NCBI GenBank assembly: GCA_003158705.1 | Contig: PMKX01000146.1 | Span: 1,301 to 7,338, forward strand | From: Actinomycetota bacterium | Lineage (GTDB): Bacteria; Actinomycetota; Thermoleophilia; UBA2241 | Length of the DNA stretch: 6,038 nt | Direction: 5' to 3' | Part shown: positions 1 through 5,405 of the stretch, piece by piece | Layout of the letters: each line of letters starts with the position of its first letter | Numbering within the stretch: the stretch's first letter is position 1 | The notes under the pieces: model-generated | The model's database searches: none | What the model saw: the letters and a program-made list of their open reading frames with translations, nothing else | Told to the model about the DNA's origin: nothing | Made by a program: the position numbers and the translations under genes

Positions 1-75
1 TCGCCCACGCCTACGCACTCGGCTTCGCCTACGGCCACGCCGACACCTACGCCGTCGCCCACGGGCCCGCCGGCG
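1..75 (+). repeat. Low-complexity Pro/Thr/Ser-coding tract
   Basis: Irregular repeats of short units such as CCTACG and ACGCC encode alternating Pro and Thr/Ser in the OmpA-like gene. This is a flexible extracytoplasmic linker, typical of high-GC Gram-positive envelope proteins. Its full length is unknown because it runs off the left edge. Confidence 0.6.
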
Positions 76-492
76 CTCAGTCTGCAGGTGCCCGGCGCGC
101 GGGTGACCACGCAGGGCGACGCACTTGAAGTCACCTTCGACCACGGCTTGTTCACGTCGGGCAGTGGCCAACTGACCCCGAGTGCGAGCCGCTCGCTGCT
201 CGCCTTGGCGCAGCAGCTTCGGCCGCATGCGTCAAGGCTCTGGGTGCTGGTCACCGGGCACACCGACGACGTGCCTGTGACGCAGCCTTTCGCGTATCCT
301 GACAACGTCTCTCTGGGAATGGCACGCGCAGTCGCCGTGGTGGAGTTTTTTCGTTCCCAAGGCGGCCTCCCGTACGTGATCCTCAGCGCGCGCAGCGTGG
401 ATGCCCGGAATCCTCTGGGCAGCAACACGACGGCGGCGGGTCGCGCGCGTAACCGCACGGTCGTCATCGCCGTCACGCGCCGAGGCCAGTAG
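1..492 (+). CDS. OmpA/MotB-type peptidoglycan-binding protein, C-terminal part (5' end outside window)
   Basis: The reading frame is open from the first base, so the gene starts left of the window; 163 residues and the TAG stop are visible. Residues 1-25 form a Pro/Thr/Ser-rich linker. From about residue 30 there is an OmpA_C-like domain. It has the signature GHTDDVPV (86-93), an N-x2-SLGMARA helix start (N102 to A110) and the terminal RNR-TVVI strand (N151-R152). D89 and R109 match the Asp and Arg that hold the diaminopimelate carboxylate in family structures. The domain therefore probably binds cell-wall peptidoglycan outside the membrane. The GHTDDVP form and the longer loop before the Asn resemble MotB more than classical OmpA, but no transmembrane or stator segment is visible, so a motor role cannot be claimed. 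A GTG at 88 could be misread as a start, but the in-frame linker upstream shows the protein is longer. Confidence 0.85.
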   Translation, partial: SPTPTHSASPTATPTPTPSPTGPPALSLQVPGARVTTQGDALEVTFDHGLFTSGSGQLTPSASRSLLALAQQLRPHASRLWVLVTGHTDDVPVTQPFAYPDNVSLGMARAVAVVEFFRSQGGLPYVILSARSVDARNPLGSNTTAAGRARNRTVVIAVTRRGQ

Positions 493-530
493 GCGCATCT
501 GTCTATCCTCGCTGGCTCCCGCGCTAGCTG

Positions 531-559
531 TTGACCGCGGTTTGCAGGTAAGCTACGTT
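531..559 (+). promoter_or_regulatory. Candidate sigma-70-type promoter for the small protein gene
   Basis: TTGACC (531-536) matches the -35 consensus at five of six bases. It is followed after exactly 17 bases by TACGTT (554-559), which keeps the key first, second and last bases of a -10 box. Transcription would begin near 566, upstream of the Shine-Dalgarno at 591 and the ATG at 603. It would also exclude an upstream TTG at 561 as the start. Seen by eye only. Confidence 0.45.
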
Positions 560-590
560 CTTGGCAGCGCAAGGGCCTGACCCAAAGGGC

Positions 591-597
591 GAAAGGA
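591..597 (+). promoter_or_regulatory. Shine-Dalgarno deciding the ATG start at 603
   Basis: GAAAGGA lies five bases before ATG 603. The alternative in-frame TTG at 561 has no comparable purine-rich site and falls before the predicted transcription start, so the ATG is preferred. Confidence 0.6.
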
Positions 598-602
598 CTG
601 GT

Positions 603-848
603 ATGGGCGAGCTTCACAGGAAGGCAGTCGAACTGGAGAAGGCCATCCAGGGGGCGGCCTTCGAAGGTATCCAGGAGCGCGGCGACTACGTCTCCGGCAG
701 TCGCTTGATCGAGGCTGCGCGCATCACCAGCCGTCTGGCTGTTGAGCTCGACGAGATAGAGCGTCTCATGCAGGCTCCCGACTCCGGCTCGTGGGCGATG
801 GTCGCCGGCGACGACAAAGGCAAGGGCTCGGAGACCGGCAAGCGCTAG
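603..848 (+). CDS. Small hypothetical helical protein, 81 aa
   Basis: I do not recognise a family. The 81-residue product is predicted to be mostly alpha-helical: an N-terminal amphipathic stretch (about 2-26) and a second helix (about 31-57) containing RLIEAARITSRLAVELDEIE. A hydrophilic tail (about 58-81) is rich in Gly, Lys, Asp and Ser. There is no signal peptide, membrane segment or cysteine, so it is probably cytoplasmic. The regular Leu/Ile/Val spacing in helix two could support a helical hairpin or oligomer. The gene has its own candidate promoter and a good Shine-Dalgarno, and codon third positions are GC-rich, which supports real coding. It stands alone between the OmpA-like gene and a long non-coding gap. 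An extended form from TTG 561 (95 aa) is possible but less likely. Confidence 0.7.
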   Translation: MGELHRKAVELEKAIQGAAFEGIQERGDYVSGSRLIEAARITSRLAVELDEIERLMQAPDSGSWAMVAGDDKGKGSETGKR

Positions 849-854
849 GCCACA

Positions 855-873
855 CGCCGGGGCATCGCCGGCG
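855..873 (+). terminator. Weak candidate terminator hairpin after the small protein gene
   Basis: CGCCGG (855-860) pairs with CCGGCG (868-873) across a 7-base loop, beginning seven bases after the stop codon. There is no U-tract afterwards and the stem is only six pairs, so in such GC-rich DNA it may be coincidental. Confidence 0.25.
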
Positions 874-1082
874 CGACTCTAGGCTGCCTCAGCGGCCGTC
901 ACCAGCCTGACCGCGACGTACTTGTCGTACGGGCCGCTTGTTGGCGTTCACGCTCGGTGGGGCCATCCTGTGTTGTCCACCGTCAGCCGACTCCACTGTG
1001 CCCGTAGTCCTCTTGGACCGCTGCTTGCAGTCCCACTGACCCGACCCTTGCGGTGCTGCCGACTCACGCCGGCGGCGAGCCG

Positions 1083-1110
1083 TTTGTGCGCCTGCCGCGC
1101 ACCCTAAGGT
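1083..1110 (+). promoter_or_regulatory. Candidate promoter for the lipoprotein-amidase unit
   Basis: TAAGGT (1105-1110), a common actinobacterial -10 form, lies 16 bases after a loose -35-like TTTGTG (1083-1088). Transcription would start near 1117, about 40 bases before the lipoprotein start. The -35 match is poor, so this is tentative. Confidence 0.35.
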
Positions 1111-1154
1111 AAGAGGTCTCCGCTGTCGAACAGAGAGGGAGCGACACGGAGGAC

Positions 1155-1733
1155 TTGACGGCAGTCAGAGTGACCCCCACGATTGCGACCCTGGCGCTGG
1201 CTGTGTGCCTGGCGCTGGCGGCGAACGCTTGCGGTAGCCATGCCGCGCCCAAGCCCGCGAAGGCATCGACGCGCACTCATGCGAGTGGTGCGCCGACCCC
1301 TTCGGCTGGCCTCGCTTCCCCCTCACCTACGGCCAGCGACAACGCAGGGTTGCCGGCCGGCGCCGCCTACGACAAGGGCTTGGGCGGCGCCTTTCAGGTG
1401 GTCGATTGGCGAGTGAGTGGTGACCGCCGCAAGGTGTTTGTGGTGCTGGCCGCACGCGACCCGGCCGTCCGTATGGCGGTGCGGTTGACGAGCGAGGCTG
1501 GCCGGCTGGATGTGGAGCTCAGCGACACGCGCGTTCAGGATGCTGCCGTCGGGAAGATCGACAAGGCGGGCAGAGGGGCGATCACTGCCGCGCGCTTCGT
1601 GTTCCCGCCCGACGACAGCCTGGTGCTGTTGCGCGTGCACACTGCCGACTCCACTGCGACCCCCTCCGCAGACCTGAGCCAACACGCGCTCTCGGGCCGC
1701 TTCCTGGTGCTCGTCGTCGCGTTGCGCGGCTAG
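1155..1733 (+). CDS. Probable lipoprotein with AMIN-like domain, partner of the downstream amidase
   Basis: The 192-residue product begins with a short hydrophobic signal (about residues 9-25) ending in AANAC. C26 is the likely lipidated cysteine, although the -3 residue is Ala rather than the usual Leu/Val/Ile. An Ala/Pro/Ser/Thr linker follows (27-70), then a beta-rich domain (about 76-192). Strands such as RKVFVVLAA (92-100) and RLDVELSDTRV (117-127) resemble the repeating pattern of AMIN-type domains, which target amidases and other envelope proteins to the wall. This domain call is by resemblance only. The gene ends 17 bases before the amidase start, so the two are probably co-transcribed and work together at the outer membrane face or wall. 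The start is uncertain: TTG 1155 has GGAGG only two bases away and a GAGAGGGAG 13 bases away, and GTG 1170 is an alternative that would keep much of the hydrophobic core. Confidence 0.75.
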   Translation: MTAVRVTPTIATLALAVCLALAANACGSHAAPKPAKASTRTHASGAPTPSAGLASPSPTASDNAGLPAGAAYDKGLGGAFQVVDWRVSGDRRKVFVVLAARDPAVRMAVRLTSEAGRLDVELSDTRVQDAAVGKIDKAGRGAITAARFVFPPDDSLVLLRVHTADSTATPSADLSQHALSGRFLVLVVALRG

Positions 1734-1738
1734 TCGCG

Positions 1739-1745
1739 AAGGTGG
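1739..1745 (+). promoter_or_regulatory. Shine-Dalgarno favouring ATG 1751 for the amidase
   Basis: AAGGTGG lies five bases before ATG 1751. An in-frame GTG at 1742 falls inside this purine-rich site and so lacks a ribosome site of its own. The ATG is therefore the better start. Confidence 0.6.
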
Positions 1746-1750
1746 CACAC

Positions 1751-4192
1751 ATGCCGAATAAGATCACAAGCACATGCCTGTCGCTGTTCCTGGCGGTCGC
1801 AGCCTTGGCGGCGGTGGCCTCGCCGGCGGCCGCCGGCGAGGCCAGCAGCGGCACATCGACGCCGCCGGTCGCCGCGCGCCTCATGCCGGTGCTGCCCAGT
1901 GGCGCGGCGCTGCCGGCGGCGCGCCTTGCCGGCAGCCGCGTGGCGACGGCTGTAGCGCCGGCGAGCGGCGCGCTGCAACCCGGCATGGTCTTCTCCATGG
2001 TCGGTGTGCTGTGCCGTTTGCCGGCCGGCGCTGGCCCTGAGTCTGCAGTGGATGTGCGCGCCAGCCTCGATGGCACTCATTGGCGTCGCTGGTGGCGCCT
2101 GGGCTTTGAGGACGTCACCGGCCCGGGGGCAGCGGACGCCGGCGACCAGGCGGCCACCGAGCCGCTGTGGATCGGCCAGGCGCGCTACCTGCAGTACCGG
2201 CTGGCACTGGCTGGGGCCGGGGCCGCTACGGCGCCGTCCGTGACCGACCTGCGCGTCTCGTTCTTGGCGCCGGCTCTGGACTCCACGACCACGGCTGCCG
2301 CCGAACGAGCCGCGCGGGCGACGGCCGCACAGACGGCGGCCGGTGCTGCCGCCGGCGGCGCCGTGCCGCAGCCGGCCATCGTCACCCGCGCGCAGTGGGG
2401 CGCCAACGAATCCTGGTGCACGGGGTCGCCGGAGTACTGTCCCGTGCGCATGGTCTTCGTCCATCACACCGATGGCCCCAACGACTACACGCGCGCCCAA
2501 GCCCCCGGCATCGTGCGCGGCATCTACTACTACCACGCCCGCGTGCTGCACTGGGGCGATATCGGCTACAACTTCCTGATAGACCGCTACGGCACCATCT
2601 ATGAGGGTCGCAAGGGTGGCATCGCCAAGGGGGTCGTCGGCGCTCAGACGCTGGGCTTCAACAGCGGCAGCACCGGTGTCTCGATGATGGGCGGGTTCAT
2701 GAACGTGGCGCCGCCGCCCGCAGCGATAGCGGCGCTCAAGCGCTTGCTCACGTGGAAGCTCGACGTACACCACATCTACCCGCTGGGACAGACGACCATG
2801 ACGTGCGCTTACGCCGAGAAGTTCCGTCTGGGGCAGAAGGTGACCTTTCTGGTCATCTCCGGTCACCGCCAGGCATGCTACACATCGTGTCCCGGTGACA
2901 AGCTCTTCGCCCTGTTGCCGCAGATCCGCAAGGCGGTCGCCGCGACCGGGCTGCCGAAGATCTACTCGTTCGCGCTCGGCAGCTCGTACCTGAGCCCCAA
3001 CGGTGATGGCCGGCTCGATGACCTGAGCATCCACTACACGATCTCCCAGGCCGCCGACTGGACGGTGCAGATCAAGGCCGCTAGCGGGGCGGTCGTGCGC
3101 ACGTTCAAGGGTCAGGGGGACGCCGTACAGGTCACTTGGAATGGACGCAACGGCGGCGGCAAGGTGGTGGCGGACGGCGCCTACACGGTGGTGGCGACGG
3201 CGACGTGCTCGCGAGGCACCGCTCGCCCGGGTATCGCCACGGTGCACGTGGACACGGCGCCGCCGCAGGCGCAGCAGCTCACGCCGAGCCCGGCGACGAT
3301 AAGCCCCAACGGCGACGGTTTCGCCGATGTGTGCGCGCTCAGGTACCGGGCCAGTCAGAGCTGCCAGGTGCGCTTCTCCGTGCTCTCGACCGGCTTGAAG
3401 GTTCTGCGGCAGGTGAGCGGGTGGAGCGCGCACGCGGCCGGCAACGGCACGGTGAGCTGGGACGGCAAGATCACGAGTGGCGCCAAGTTGGTGGCGGCAC
3501 CCGACGGCCAGTACGTGCTGCAACTCGATCTCAAAGACCAGGCCGGCAACGTCGGCAGAGCGCGTTGCCGGGTGCACGTGAACAGGACCCTGGGGTTCGC
3601 GCAAGCGGCACCCCACGTGATCTCGCCCAACGGTGACGGACGCGCCGACCACGCCGAGCTGAGTTTCAGGCTTACGCGCGCGGCGAAGGTGACGGTGGTC
3701 GTCGCCGGTGCCCACGGCGCCGTGCGTACGTTCCATCTAGGGACGACGGCGCCGGGCACGAGCACGACTCTCTGGGACGGCCGCGATCACGGCGGCGCCG
3801 TGGTGCCCAGCGGCGGCTACACGTTCACCGCCACGGCCACCAACGGGCTGGGCAGCGTGACCGTGGCGGGCCGGGTGATCGTCGATCGCTACGCCCCGCG
3901 CATCACCGCTCCGGGGAAAGCGACCGCGACGAAGGGACACACTGTCGCTCTGGCCTACGTGGTCAAGGACCCGTACAGCACCAAGGCGCATGTGCGAGTG
4001 TCGGTGACCACCGCCGACGGCAGCACACTGCAGACGATCGACTGCGGCTGGGTACAGACGGGTGTGCACCAAGAGGTCAGCTATCGGCCCACGGTCGTGG
4101 GTGCGCTGACGGTCACCTTCCGCGCCCGCGACGCTGGGCAGAACGATGAGTACGCGCCGGCCACGACGGCCTTGAACGTGAAGAAGCCCTGA
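1751..4192 (+). CDS. Secreted N-acetylmuramoyl-L-alanine amidase (PGRP/Amidase_2 fold) with three FlgD-Ig-like repeats
   Basis: The 813-residue product is predicted to cleave the bond between N-acetylmuramic acid and L-alanine in peptidoglycan outside the membrane. A signal peptide covers residues 1-28, with an AAA cleavage site before G29. Residues about 75-175 form a beta-rich N-terminal domain often seen in actinobacterial PGRP proteins. The catalytic domain spans about 208-395. It includes RAQWGA (213-218), VHHTDG with predicted zinc ligand H238, YNFLID with Y273, and SGHR with H372, followed by TSCPGD with C380. The H-x7-C spacing matches active zinc amidases, so the enzyme is probably active. 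Extra cysteines 223, 230, 352 and 376 could form disulfides. Three Ig-like repeats begin at SPNGDG 415, 518 and 625, and a fourth beta domain (about 717-813) ends the protein without a sorting signal. It follows the AMIN-like lipoprotein gene by 17 bases. Wall remodelling or daughter-cell separation is the likely role. Confidence 0.92.
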   Translation: MPNKITSTCLSLFLAVAALAAVASPAAAGEASSGTSTPPVAARLMPVLPSGAALPAARLAGSRVATAVAPASGALQPGMVFSMVGVLCRLPAGAGPESAVDVRASLDGTHWRRWWRLGFEDVTGPGAADAGDQAATEPLWIGQARYLQYRLALAGAGAATAPSVTDLRVSFLAPALDSTTTAAAERAARATAAQTAAGAAAGGAVPQPAIVTRAQWGANESWCTGSPEYCPVRMVFVHHTDGPNDYTRAQAPGIVRGIYYYHARVLHWGDIGYNFLIDRYGTIYEGRKGGIAKGVVGAQTLGFNSGSTGVSMMGGFMNVAPPPAAIAALKRLLTWKLDVHHIYPLGQTTMTCAYAEKFRLGQKVTFLVISGHRQACYTSCPGDKLFALLPQIRKAVAATGLPKIYSFALGSSYLSPNGDGRLDDLSIHYTISQAADWTVQIKAASGAVVRTFKGQGDAVQVTWNGRNGGGKVVADGAYTVVATATCSRGTARPGIATVHVDTAPPQAQQLTPSPATISPNGDGFADVCALRYRASQSCQVRFSVLSTGLKVLRQVSGWSAHAAGNGTVSWDGKITSGAKLVAAPDGQYVLQLDLKDQAGNVGRARCRVHVNRTLGFAQAAPHVISPNGDGRADHAELSFRLTRAAKVTVVVAGAHGAVRTFHLGTTAPGTSTTLWDGRDHGGAVVPSGGYTFTATATNGLGSVTVAGRVIVDRYAPRITAPGKATATKGHTVALAYVVKDPYSTKAHVRVSVTTADGSTLQTIDCGWVQTGVHQEVSYRPTVVGALTVTFRARDAGQNDEYAPATTALNVKKP
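2990..3889 (+). repeat. Three tandem FlgD-Ig-like protein repeats within the amidase gene
   Basis: Each unit of about 100-107 residues starts with SPNGDG (residues 415, 518, 625). It contains a W-N/D-G-R/K motif (WNGR, WDGK, WDGR), then a Gly-Gly stretch and an [AGQ]-Y-[TV] strand. This is the pattern of the FlgD Ig-like family. The NGDG loop may bind calcium. The units are diverged at the DNA level, so they are old duplications; the second carries extra cysteines. Confidence 0.8.
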
Positions 4193-4246
4193 ACCTCGCG
4201 GGCCGCCGGCGCGGCCGCAGCAGGAAAACCTCCGCGACTGGGCGTG

Positions 4247-4285
4247 GGTGAGGGCGGCGCCTCGCACTCATGCGCCGCCCTCACC
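4247..4285. terminator. Perfect 14-bp inverted repeat between convergent genes, probable bidirectional terminator
   Basis: GGTGAGGGCGGCGC (4247-4260) is the exact reverse complement of GCGCCGCCCTCACC (4272-4285), with an 11-base loop. It lies 54 bases after the amidase stop and 25 bases beyond the stop of the leftward gene, where a shared terminator is expected. No U-tract follows on either strand, as is common for GC-rich actinobacterial terminators. Confidence 0.75.
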
Positions 4286-4310
4286 AAACGACCGGCGATC
4301 GTCCAGCCCG

Positions 4311-5105
4311 CTACGCCTGCGCGTTCTCGCGCCGCCAGCGACAGTGGGGCAAGGCGCAGGAGGCCATGCGCGGCGTGTCGCACATCTCGCAGCGCTGCGC
4401 GGCCGTACTGAGGGGGAGGTCGTAGCCGCCGTTCTCCTTGCTGGCGATGCGCATGACGGCATGCAGCGCGCGCGAGACGGCCTTCATGTCGGCGAACGTG
4501 TCGGCCTTCTCGGGCATGTCGACCAGGCCCATGCGTGTGGCGCGCTTGCGCACGCGACCGTCGGGCACGTAGCCGAAGTGATCGAGGCCGGGCGCCTGCC
4601 AGAGGCCGTAGCGACGCATCTCACGCACTACCCAGAAGGCCCGTGACTTGAGCGCTCCGCCGGAGGCCGCGTAGAGCACGTCGACGGCGACCTCGGGGTC
4701 CGGGGGCTCGGGCAGCAGGCTGGCCCAGGTCGCGCGCGTCTCGCTGAGCCGCACGAAATCGATGACCTTGCCCTTGCTGTCTCCACGTGAGACCGGCGGG
4801 TCGAGTGCGTAGCGGCTGATGTCGAAGCGATGCTCGAACACGTCGTGCAGGACGCCGGCACCGAGCAACCGGAGCCAGTCGGCGTGCACGATGGACTCGG
4901 GCGCCGGCTGCGCGGCCAGTACGCCGTAGCAGAGCAGCTTGAAGAAGACCTCTTGCTGGTCGGCGGCTCCACCGTTGAGGAACCGCTGGCGCTCCTCGGC
5001 GTCGAGCACGTCTGTCGGCACGTGGCCGCCGGCCGTGTACGCCTCGAGCAGAAAGGTCACGTTGTCCTTGCGCTCCTTGTTCGTGAGCGGTGCCAGTTCG
5101 TCCAC
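4311..5105 (-). CDS. Divergent HhH-GPD/endonuclease III-like protein with C-terminal four-cysteine cluster
   Basis: The 264-residue product has no signal peptide and should be cytoplasmic. The call rests on its C-terminal half. PDGRVRKRATRMGLVD (181-196) resembles the VDTHVxRVxxRLGL segment of endonuclease III-type DNA glycosylases, making D182 the candidate catalytic Asp. It is followed by a helix (about 203-222) and cysteines C239, C242, C250 and C255, a likely [4Fe-4S] site like the FES loop of that family. The spacing C-x2-C-x7-C-x4-C differs from the usual C-x6-C-x2-C-x5-C. The canonical LPGVG(R/K)-type hairpin is not evident, although K153 lies in a comparable place. A base-excision repair role is thus plausible but unproven; a non-enzymatic DNA-binding Fe-S protein is the alternative. 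GTG 5105 is chosen for its strong Shine-Dalgarno. The open frame continues to 5507, but that part runs into the divergent gene and looks non-coding. Confidence 0.75.
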   Translation of the reverse strand: MDELAPLTNKERKDNVTFLLEAYTAGGHVPTDVLDAEERQRFLNGGAADQQEVFFKLLCYGVLAAQPAPESIVHADWLRLLGAGVLHDVFEHRFDISRYALDPPVSRGDSKGKVIDFVRLSETRATWASLLPEPPDPEVAVDVLYAASGGALKSRAFWVVREMRRYGLWQAPGLDHFGYVPDGRVRKRATRMGLVDMPEKADTFADMKAVSRALHAVMRIASKENGGYDLPLSTAAQRCEMCDTPRMASCALPHCRWRRENAQA

Positions 5106-5110
5106 GTCGC

Positions 5111-5115
5111 CCTCC
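5111..5115 (-). promoter_or_regulatory. Shine-Dalgarno setting the GTG start at 5105
   Basis: On the minus strand GGAGG is followed by a five-base spacer (GCGAC) and GTG. An in-frame GTG four codons upstream overlaps this site and has no ribosome site of its own. Confidence 0.65.
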
Positions 5116-5255
5116 ACGTCGGTGTGTGCTGCGTGCCCGCGGCGCGGGCCGTGGCTCGATAGTAGGGCGCGCGGGAAGCCGCAAACAGGGGCACGAACCG
5201 GCTCGTCGGATGACGACGGGCACTCTTGCCAGAGCACGTTGGGCGCCGCAAACAG

Positions 5256-5284
5256 TTGACCACAATTACGGACGATACTAGTCT
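5256..5284 (+). promoter_or_regulatory. Candidate promoter for the activase gene
   Basis: TTGACC (5256-5261) is followed after 17 bases by TAGTCT (5279-5284), a poor -10 that keeps only the first two and the last positions. The pair lies in the most A/T-rich part of the region. Initiation near 5291 would give a leader of about 115 bases that contains both the palindrome and the hairpin. Tentative. Confidence 0.3.
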
Positions 5285-5308
5285 TCTTTTCCCGAACAGG
5301 TGGAGATT

Positions 5309-5322
5309 CGGGCGGCCGCCCG
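5309..5322. repeat. Perfect 14-bp palindrome, possible operator
   Basis: CGGGCGGCCGCCCG reads identically on both strands, with no central spacer. It sits between the candidate promoter and the activase start, where a dimeric repressor could bind. GC-only palindromes arise easily in such DNA, so the functional reading is weak. Confidence 0.3.
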
Positions 5323-5329
5323 TTCGCCT

Positions 5330-5376
5330 TGCGAGACGGAAGGCCGCATACTAACCTGTAAGGCCGTCGTCTCGCA
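5330..5376 (+). promoter_or_regulatory. Candidate structured 5' leader hairpin of the activase gene
   Basis: TGCGAGACG (5330-5338) pairs perfectly with CGTCTCGCA (5368-5376), extended by a G-U pair. After a small 2x1 internal loop, GGCC (5342-5345) pairs with GGCC (5362-5365). TAC (5349-5351) can pair with GTA (5358-5360) around a 6-base loop. The stem ends 29 bases before the ATG. It could be an attenuator, a regulatory leader element or a protein site. I recognise no known riboswitch class. Confidence 0.4.
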
Positions 5377-5405
5377 CTCTCGGAAAGGCAGGGCTTCAGC
5401 GCGGC

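Larger units (their letters stand above)
849..1154 (+). other. Intergenic stretch without a recognised gene
   Basis: About 306 bases separate two rightward genes. I see a short hairpin near its left end (855-873) and a possible promoter near its right end (1083-1110). Neither strand shows a convincing coding region: the frames are short, lack ribosome sites and give low-complexity Arg/Pro/Cys-rich products. No tRNA-like fold was noticed. Confidence 0.5.
5106..5405. other. Divergent intergenic control region
   Basis: Three hundred bases separate the leftward glycosylase-like gene and the rightward activase gene, so both promoters should lie here. The interval 5251-5292 is clearly richer in A/T than its surroundings. 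To its right are a 14-bp palindrome and a leader hairpin. To its left, on the glycosylase-gene side, GCCCGC (5135-5140) and GCGGGC (5144-5149) could form a short stem about 20 bases before that gene's ribosome site. No convincing gene is seen. Confidence 0.6.

Noticed and set aside
1..75. Repetitive tract considered as a CRISPR or tandem-repeat array
   Set aside because: Units are irregular, there are no spacers, and the frame encodes a normal Pro/Thr linker continuous with the OmpA-like domain.
922..1107. A 61-codon plus-strand frame in the gap before the lipoprotein gene
   Set aside because: It has a TTG start without a ribosome site, an Arg/Leu/Pro/Cys-rich low-complexity product, and it ends over the candidate -10 of the next gene.
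1730..3736. A 668-codon open frame on the minus strand, opposite the amidase gene
   Set aside because: It is an antisense shadow created by GC-rich codon use. The product is Arg/His/Ala-rich without domains, while the plus strand encodes a clear amidase with catalytic motifs.
3355..3765. A 136-codon minus-strand frame within the amidase repeats
   Set aside because: It has plausible amino-acid composition but lies entirely opposite well-defined Ig-like repeats and has no ribosome site that I could support.
4201..4216. Short inverted repeat GGCCGC/GCGGCC just after the amidase stop
   Set aside because: It has only six pairs with a 4-base loop in GC-rich DNA. The perfect 14-bp repeat downstream is a far better terminator.
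4248..4646. A 132-codon plus-strand frame overlapping the terminator hairpin and the glycosylase-like gene
   Set aside because: It begins inside the inverted repeat, runs antisense to a better-supported gene and shows no recognisable motif.
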